A program made the translations under genes and the position numbers. Positions 56,610 to 64,000 of a stretch of DNA of 64,000 nt are shown here, piece after piece. The notes under the pieces are model-generated. The model did not search any database. It was not told where the DNA came from and saw only the letters and a list, made by a program, of their open reading frames with translations. The DNA comes from Daphnia pulex (Eukaryota > Arthropoda > Branchiopoda > Diplostraca > Daphniidae): assembly GCF_021134715.1 (NCBI RefSeq), contig NC_060025.1:7626001-7690000 (forward strand), read 5' to 3'. The number at the start of each line of letters is the position of its first letter. Within the stretch, counting starts at the first letter, position 1.

Positions 56610-59600
56610 CTGTCACTATAGTATATTTATTTACAATCATTTGGTGTGCGTATTACTGTTTGTATATATATAATATATATATAATAGAGAGGGGCAGCAA
56701 GTATATATATTTATATAAAGTCACAAACAATGCAACAAAAAGTTGATGTCAAGTTTTAAAAAAAAATGAACAACAAAATCGAAAGAATTATTTAAAAGTA
56801 TATAGAAGATAAAAAGTAAAAGACGAAGTAGACCAGCGAGAGAAAAAACATATTATTATTTTTTAATATTTCTGGACAATAACAACAACGACAAACGACA
56901 AGAATCGGGTTTGTTTGTATAGAAAAAATCATAATAACAAAATAACTGAAAAACACAAATCTAAAAAAAAAGTAAAATAAAATAAAACGAAATTTCTTTT
57001 TGCTATTTACTGTGACGATGAAAATTAATTTCGAACAAAAATGTGTTTCTTTTTAATATGTGATGTATACATGTAAATTTAAAAAAAAATCATCGAAACC
57101 CTGTAAAGAAAAACGGCGAGGGTTATATATTTTAATTATTGCATGTGTAGATGTGTGTTGTGTGTGTGTGTGTGTGTGTGTGTAATGCGGTTATATATTC
57201 GTTGGGGGGAGGGGAGAGAATTAAATTGATTGTTATTTACGTGTTTTGTTATTAATTCATTTCAATATGATTACCGATGATTTACAAACGGCTTAATTTT
57301 CCAGGAGTGTTTCGGATTTTGATTGCGTTGGCATATTGGAGATTTTTTTTTATTTATTTTAAAAATTTTCATTTTTTTTTTTTTTTAGATTTTCTTATTT
57401 ATTTCAAATTTCATTAACTTCTATTTGATTATTACCTCAATTTCGAAACGACTTTTTTTTCCAAACTGTGATGTGTGCAGGCTTTTAAAAAAAATTATTT
57501 ATAAAAGTGTGTGTGTGTGTTATGTGTGTGTGTGTGGTGTGTTTCGTGCTGTCGTGTGATGTTGGCCAACGGCGACGAATTAAAAAGAAAACTTGGACAA
57601 AAAAAAATATATGACATGGAACATCAGTGATCTGGTGGTGGATTGGTGGTGGATTGGATTTGGTTTCGGTTGTGTTTTTCATTATTGGCTGCCGTCACTA
57701 ATTTAATTACTGGAATTAATGAACTGAACAAACAGCTGACATTTGTGTTGTTTTGCGGGAGGGTGTCGAAGGGGGTTGGTAATATAGGAGTATATAGATC
57801 GATGGATATATAAGGTTGGTATACATCCTATCGAAAATGAAGTAATAATATATATATATATATATATAAAAGCCGCCATTGTTTTGACTATACACGAGAG
57901 TTAACTTTGACACGCCCGCACACGACACGATGCACACACGAGAGCGAACGGGAGAGAGAGAGAGAGAGAGAGAGAAAAATAACAATGCTAACAAAACAAT
58001 TGCTGCGGATTGTGTGTCTTCATGTTCCTTTTTGTTTCTCAAAAAGCCCCTTCCTTTCAACGCAAAAAAATATACTATAAGAAAGAAAGTTGAAATGAAA
58101 AAGGTAACAAACAAACAAACAAAAGGTGATAACCCCAATTTCGTTTTACTTGATTTTTTTTTTTTTTTCGTTCGTTCGCTTTCTTTTGTTTTGTTTGTTT
58201 GTTTCCAACTTCTTTTCAATTTCAGACAATTGATGGTGGTGGTGGTAGAGAGGAGAGCTTTCGATTGCAACAAGAACATCAAAAATCCGCGGGGGAGTTA
58301 TAAGCGCAATTTTTGTTTCTTTTTATTTTATTTGTTTGAATTATGAAAAAAAAAGCGTCATCAAGAAATTAATTTCACTTCCTTTTTTTCCATTAATGGA
58401 ATATTATTATTATTTTTTAAGGAGAGAGAAAACATCAGTGGCGGTGGCGCGCTGGTGAATTATTTAAAAAATCGATCTTTATAAAATCCCCAAAAAAAAA
58501 ATTCAAAGGGAGAACCCAAAAATTTTAATAATTGAAAATACTATTTATAATATGTATAACAAAAATTTGTATAAAAAAAATTTCAAATAAAAATACATTC
58601 AGCCTCTATGACTTTTTTTTTTCTAAAATTATGTTTTTTTTTTTTTAAATCTCCAATTTCTTTTTTTGATTCGTCTGATGGTCTGTTCTTTACACATTTC
58701 ATTATTATATCCTTATTCGCATTTCGACTTGATCGGAGAGGAGCTGCTGTGGCGGTTATAGGAGAGGCAGAAAAAGCTGGGCAACAACACACGTCATTAC
58801 AACAACAGAGACGAATAGAGTAATTCAAAGAGTATAGATCAACTGTGCTGTTTGGCTCAATTATTATATAAATTATTTGAAGAAAAAAAGGGACGAGCTG
58901 GAGTTACATCAAACATGCACAGATTATTGTTTACTTGAAAAAACAAAAGCCCTTTTTTTCTTTTAGACAAAATACTGGCCGAAATCGATCGGAAGGTTTG
59001 AGAGAATTTTCGGAAAAAGAGAAAAAAAAATATTTGGGACATTTTTACTGGGGGAAATAGTTTTGTGTGTGTACCATTTAAGAAAAGACATTTTTTGAAT
59101 GCACCGCCATTTAATAAGAAATCAAGAAAATTTGTTCGGTAAGGGGGTGGGGAGAGTGGAGGAAAAGAAACTGGTTCCAAATAACATTTTGGTAAAATAC
59201 GGTATACACAGGTATACACTATAGCTGTACAAATATAAGCACATTATAATATTATAACATGTTTTTTTCATTTTCGTTGGACGTTGCTGTGTGGATCCCC
59301 GCGCTTCTTTCATCTCGTCGTCTTCGCAGTTTTTTAAAAAGTGACTACTCGTATTCCATTCGAATTCAATTTTTTTTTTCGATTTTTTTAAATTTTATTT
59401 TAATTATTTTTTTAAAAAGAAAAAACCGCCTCCGGAGTGCGTCCGCACTCTGAGCTGCAGACGACCGAAATAAAATTGGGAAAAAAAATTTTTTCCTTTT
59501 TCAAAAAAACAAATTTCGGTGCGCCTTTTTTTCTTCCCGTCCGTTTCTTCCCCCTGCCTCTCTCTCCTCGTTGGACACGAGACGAAAATACCTGCCAATG

Positions 59601-60193
59601 AAAATAAATGCGCAGAGTCAAGCTGGGCCATCCATAAAGGAGCAGCAGCAGCAACAGAGTGCGCTGGGTCAAACAGATACTACTGCGCCAGCCAGCCAGC
59701 CCCTTTTGCCCGGTGACTTTGCTGAGATGCCGTGTGTTTATTATTTCTAGCGGGCGGAAAAAGAAAGAAAGAAAAAGAACCGGGCCCGTATTTATTGATA
59801 TTATTTGGTCTGGCAATTGCTGCAGCCACGAGTCAGGCGCGCGGATATGGGGGGGGCCGGCAGCAGCAGCAGCAGTCTGTCCATTTCCCAGGCAAGGATA
59901 ATAAATCAGCTTACCGTTGATTGATCCGAGCGATGAAAAAGGACAAGAAGAAGAAGAAGAAGAAGCTTTTTTTAAAGAAGAAGAAGAAGAACATTTAAGA
60001 AGAAAAACTAAAGTGATGCGCGGGCGGGCAGCAGCAGTTCACAGCTGTCGGTCGTTGCTGCTGTCGAGAAGGTTCTCCCCCCCCCCATCCGGACGTGGGG
60101 TGGAAAATAAAGTCAAAGTTGAAGGAGGAAGAAGAAGAAAAGTTGTTTTTTTCTGTTCTTTTTTTTGGGGTTGTTGTTGTTGTTGTTTTTAAT
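56610..60193 (-). other. Probable long 3' UTR of the minus-strand gene ending at 60194
   Basis: Downstream of the TAA at 60194-60196, the minus strand has no coding potential for about 3.6 kb. It is strongly AT-rich, with GT (57155-57181, 57508-57540), TA (57848-57868), GA (57952-57976) and GAA (59946-59990) tracts. A TGTAAATAAATA near 56622-56634 combines a Pumilio-like site and a poly-A signal. The extent is inferred from composition. Confidence 0.35.
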
Positions 60194-60465
60194 TTAATCG
60201 TCGTCGTCATCTCCGCCGCAATTCTGGTCGTCGTCCGTCTCGCCACCAGCGCCGCCGCCGCCGCTCATTTTATTGCCCGACGCCTGGATCCAGTGCCACC
60301 AGGTGAGCTGGTTGTTGGAATTGGGCACGGCCGCCCAGCCGGCCGCCGCCGTCGGACCCAGGAGCGAGCCCGACGTTCCGCCTCCGATTCCAGCCACTCC
60401 GCCGTACGTCGGCACGCATTTGGTTCCCACCATCCGGCCTCCGCCGCCTCTGCACTTGCCGCCCT
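60194..60465 (-). CDS. Terminal coding exon, Gly-rich with WWHWIQ and acidic tail
   Basis: The exon starts after GGCCGGCAG with two bases completing a codon, then reads GGKCRGGGGRMVGTKCVPTY, GIGGGTSGSLLGPTAAAGW, NNQLTWWHWIQASGNKMS and an acidic DDDQNCGGDDDDD end. GC-rich, codon-biased composition against an AT-rich background supports it as coding. It has the same entry phase as the small terminal exon at 63584-63645, so the two may be alternative last exons of one gene starting beyond 64000. The family is not recognised. Confidence 0.55.
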
Positions 60466-63400
60466 CTGCCGGCCAATCAAAAAATAAAAGACGCACATCA
60501 ATTTCAAAAGGCCCTTTTTGTGTCTCTTTTTCAGAGAAAGAGAAAGAGAGGGGGGGGCTCACATTCCAGTCTGAATCGAAAGCGATGGGTTATTAATTTT
60601 TGTGGAGAAAGATAAAACACGGCTCATTATTTTTGGGATAGTATTAAATATTATATGCCATTAAAGACAGAGAAGAATAGTTTAGAGGGAAATAACAAGA
60701 GACTACCATAGTATATAGTATCTATACAGAGAGAGTAGAGTAGAGTAGAGCAGAGAGGGAAGGACCGGTTACGACAAAATCCAAACGAAAAATTTGTGTC
60801 GAATTGTTTCGATTCCGAAAAATCCGCCATACGTACATATATATATACGACAAACTACATCACTCGAACACAACATTGTGTCATACAAATTTCGTTTTGT
60901 TTTTGTTTGTGTTTTTGCATTGGGTTATTTGTTAGGATAACTAAAAAAGGAGAGAAAGAGACACATACAGACAATGTGTGTGTGTGTGCTGCCTTAAATA
61001 CATTTGACATGTAGTAACAGAGGGGAAAAAATGGAATAAATTCCAAAAGCGACGAAATGTGCGTGTGCGTATGCGCTGGACGCGCGTGTCTCTAAAAATC
61101 TGCGCTCCACTAGAGAGTCTACATTTCGAAATATTCTACTATGCGTATTGATTTTGATTTTATCGATTGAAAATTCGACGTTGGTATAATAACGGTCATT
61201 TGTAATAATCAAAAGTCTAAATGTGTAATAGACTCGAGAAATAAATGTCTTGGAGGGACTTTTGATTAATCTATTCCAGTCGACATTAGCACTACCAGAA
61301 CTACCAGTCGTCGGTCTCACCATAGTTATTCCAATATTACAGACGCATAGACACTGTATATGGCCAAACCGCCATATAGATATTTTCCAGATAGCGCAAA
61401 AATATTTTTCAACCATTTTTCATTTTGTTTTTTTTTTCCAAGAAAAAACAAAAAAATAATAATAATATGATGATTATTATTTTTTTGTTTGGTTTGTTCC
61501 TTTTTATGATTATATGATTATATTCTCTCTAGCCGACGACGCTTAGAAAGTTATACACTGTCAAAAGAAGCCGATCAGGTTTTTCAGAGATTTTTTCCGG
61601 GGAATTTGATTTTGTGGAGCGCAGTGAGTTCTTTGACGTAACAGGAGGAGATGCCTATAACGTAAGAGAGACTGGTGAGAAAATGGTGAAATTGTTTTTT
61701 TTTTTTTTAAGTTTTGATTGCCGCTGGCCGGCTCTGTTAATCAGAGAGGTGACAACAAAGACGTCGTCCCGTGCAGCTTGGAAACGTCAAGCGAAAAATT
61801 AACCTGACTATAGATGGAATCGACTATGACAAAATCAAATCAAATAAAAAAAAGACAAATATTTTTTCGGGGGAGAAATAAATAAAATAAAATAAAATAA
61901 AATCAAGAAAGAACTTAAAGCGGTTCGGTCAGCAGGTATCTCGGCATGATTATTATTTTTCTGTATCACGGGAACAACGACCTTTTACATGATTTTGCTT
62001 TTAAAAAAGAGTTGTGTACAGAAATCAATCGGAAGAATCTATATCAAAGAGGCGACGTTTGTTTTTCAGAGTCCAACGAATCCTGTTCGAACTCTTTTAC
62101 TTTTTGTTTTGTTTTTTCTTGTTGTTTTTTGGGTTTGACTACAGAGCAGTGGTAGTACTAGTCGTTATACAAATAACTGGGGGGATAGAGAAACATTCCA
62201 GCATAAATTTGTGTCCATTCTTCCCCTTTTTGTTTTTCTTTTTTTCTTTTAATTTGAAAATATTTCATTTGTTTTTTCAAACAGAAATGATTTCCAAAAA
62301 TAAAATAGAAGAAGAAGATGGAGACAAAGTTGTGTGCTGTGCAAGGGGGAATATTAGGCGAGCGTTTGATTGAACCGTCGATCCGTAAGTAGTCCACAAG
62401 AAGAAAAAAACAAATAAACTATAAACTAGTTATGCAATGATGGGTGGCACATATAAATGTCTAATACCTGCTGGGCTCCCAATAAAAAGGGAAAGGTCAC
62501 ACTTTGATTTGCCCGGCACTCTTATTGTGTCACTCACACGAAACGGTGTGCGAGTCAACCTGCTGATGTGCGTGCAACGAGTTCTTTTTTTTATTTCTAT
62601 CTATTCTATCGGTTGAGCAGGATCATTTTTTCGTTTCTTTTTTAATCGGCACTTGTGACTAATTTTTCCAGGAAAGTCTCTCCTCTTTTTTTGTCGAAAT
62701 ATCTATACTCCGCAAAAAGTGCAAAACCCCCCTCCAGAAAAATAACAAACCAAACAACCGAAGCGAAAGCGTGTCGTTTGTATCTCCACCAAACAAATCA
62801 AAACCAAACAAAATCACCAGAGTCAGAAAATGTAACGAGTTGTTTCCAAATTTGACGAGTCCACTACTACTACTACTATACATACTCTTAAATCCCCACA
62901 CCAAAAATATTTAATGCGACCATCATTTTGTTTGGTTATTTGTTTTCTTTTTTTTTTCGGTGGTGGGCACAAAATGATATAAAAATTGTCGGGAAAAGAT
63001 GATAAGAATGGCGAAAGTTTTTTTTTTTCCCGTTGCCTTTCGACGGACGCGCACTCGGGACAAACGCCGCCAGACTATTAATCAGAATGATTCGGTCAAA
63101 AAAGTAAAAAGAAGAAGAGACGCTGTGATGGGCGGACCTTGGCCGTGCATCAATCAACCGCAGTTAGTTGGGTATAAAGAATACAAATCGAAGAGAAATA
63201 AAATATACATATAAGTATTTAGATATATTAAATGAAAAAAAAAAACCCAAGGTACATCATTTCCAAGCACAAGCGAGAAGCGGTTAAAAGTGGAAAGAAG
63301 AAATCTAAAAGCCAATCAACATTTAAAGATAATAAAAGCCCAGGAAAAATGTGTAACAAAAAGAAAAAGAAAAAGATAAAGCGGTGTCACATGTATAATT

Positions 63401-63583
63401 TTACGACCGTATAATATTACCTAAAAACGGGTGATGATGATGACGATGATTTCGCATGTCTTTTTTTTTTTATTTTTTGAATTTTTTTTTATTGAAAATT
63501 TTGCGTTTTTTTTTTTTGGTTTGTTTGTGTGTGTATGTTGATTTTTGATTTTTTTTCGAGTTTTGAGTTTTTTTTTGGGGTTT
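60466..63583. other. Intron- or UTR-like region
   Basis: Low-complexity AT-rich DNA with GA and TAGAG runs near 60730-60755, a GT tract near 60975-60990 and AAAAT repeats near 61875-61902. No exon is supported. It would be intron or 3' UTR of the minus-strand gene. Confidence 0.45.
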
Positions 63584-63645
63584 TCACTTGCCCAAGTACA
63601 AGGCGAGCGTCCTCATATCGGCTTCGACACCACCCAACGTATCGG
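63584..63645 (-). CDS. Small terminal coding exon ending in LALYLGK
   Basis: On the minus strand a branch-like TTCTAATGAC and the acceptor AATTCAG precede a 62-nt exon reading DTLGGVEADMRTLALYLGK then TGA. It is an island of balanced composition in poly-T/poly-A DNA. Its phase equals that of the exon at 60194-60465. The protein family is not recognised. Upstream exons would lie beyond the right edge. Confidence 0.45.
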
Positions 63646-64000
63646 CTGAATTGTCAAGAGTTTGGATGGTCATTAGAATTGAATCAATCAAAATTTCTTT
63701 TGTTTTTCTTGTTGTTTCGTATAAAGAAAAAATCGGGGTGTATATGCAGAAAAGCCAGTAATAATAATAATAATTAAAAATAAAAATAAAATCAGGTGTA
63801 ATGAACAACAAACCCCCGTTAGCGTGAAAAATATTTTTAAAAAAGCGTGCATTATATATCATGATGATTTCTTTTTTCTCTTTGATAGGATAAGGAGGGG
63901 GGGGGGGAAGGCTCTGAATTTAACATACAAAATTTTTCTACGAATTTAGGAAAAAAAAATTGCGTTCATTCCGATCAAGTCAACATTTACAAAAAATAAT
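63646..64000. other. Right-edge spacer
   Basis: AT-rich sequence with an ATA repeat near 63760-63775 and a poly-G run at 63898-63908. Probably intron of the minus-strand gene. Nothing else was seen. Confidence 0.4.

Noticed and set aside
57716-58346. Long frames on both strands
   Set aside because: They cross TA, GA and poly-T tracts and encode only low-complexity peptide; they lie in probable UTR.

Overview
This is a eukaryotic, arthropod-type window. Its genes are split by many short GT-AG introns, often 60-150 bp; promoters carry TATA boxes followed by TCAGT-like initiators; and simple repeats and AT-rich spacers are plentiful. The gene set fits a crustacean of the Daphnia type: a rickets-like LGR, a secreted collagen, a tyrosine-rich YYT-repeat family and a piggyBac/Pokey-like miniature element. 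The species is inferred from this content, not proven.

Left third (1-22.4 kb). About 6.5 kb of non-coding, simple-repeat-rich DNA leads into the plus-strand gene for a leucine-rich-repeat GPCR of the LGR2/rickets (bursicon receptor) type, 6540-15738. Its signal-peptide/N-cap exon is not in view. An intron between its transmembrane exons holds a small candidate nested gene (12676-12885). A minus-strand long coiled-coil protein gene (16704-22389) converges on the receptor.

Middle (22.4-38.2 kb). This part is compact and gene-dense: a six-exon aldo-keto reductase (minus), a secreted acidic Ser/Thr-rich protein (plus), a secreted collagen (minus), a nuclear-type protein with an N-terminal SAP-like motif (plus), a second small secreted protein (minus) and a tRNA-Leu(TAG). 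The two small secreted proteins share a C-terminal signature, FPPI(S/A)NTREN...NW, that I do not recognise and that may define an undescribed family.

Right-centre (38.2-54.5 kb). This is a gene graveyard with mobile DNA. It has an unprocessed neuron-navigator pseudogene with stops and a frameshift, an unidentified three-exon remnant, three miniature inverted-repeat or foldback elements, a decayed tandem YYT-repeat family with three copies of its promoter/leader and a 37-bp frameshifting minisatellite, and segmental duplications around a small three-TM-segment gene.

Right end (54.5-64 kb). This is long UTR- or intron-like DNA rich in CT, GA, GT, TA and GAA tracts. Two minus-strand exons with stop codons have matching splice phase and could be alternative last exons of one gene that begins beyond the right edge.

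All homology calls come from reading the sequence, not from database searches. Exon borders were deduced from GT/AG sites and phase matching and may be off by a base or two.
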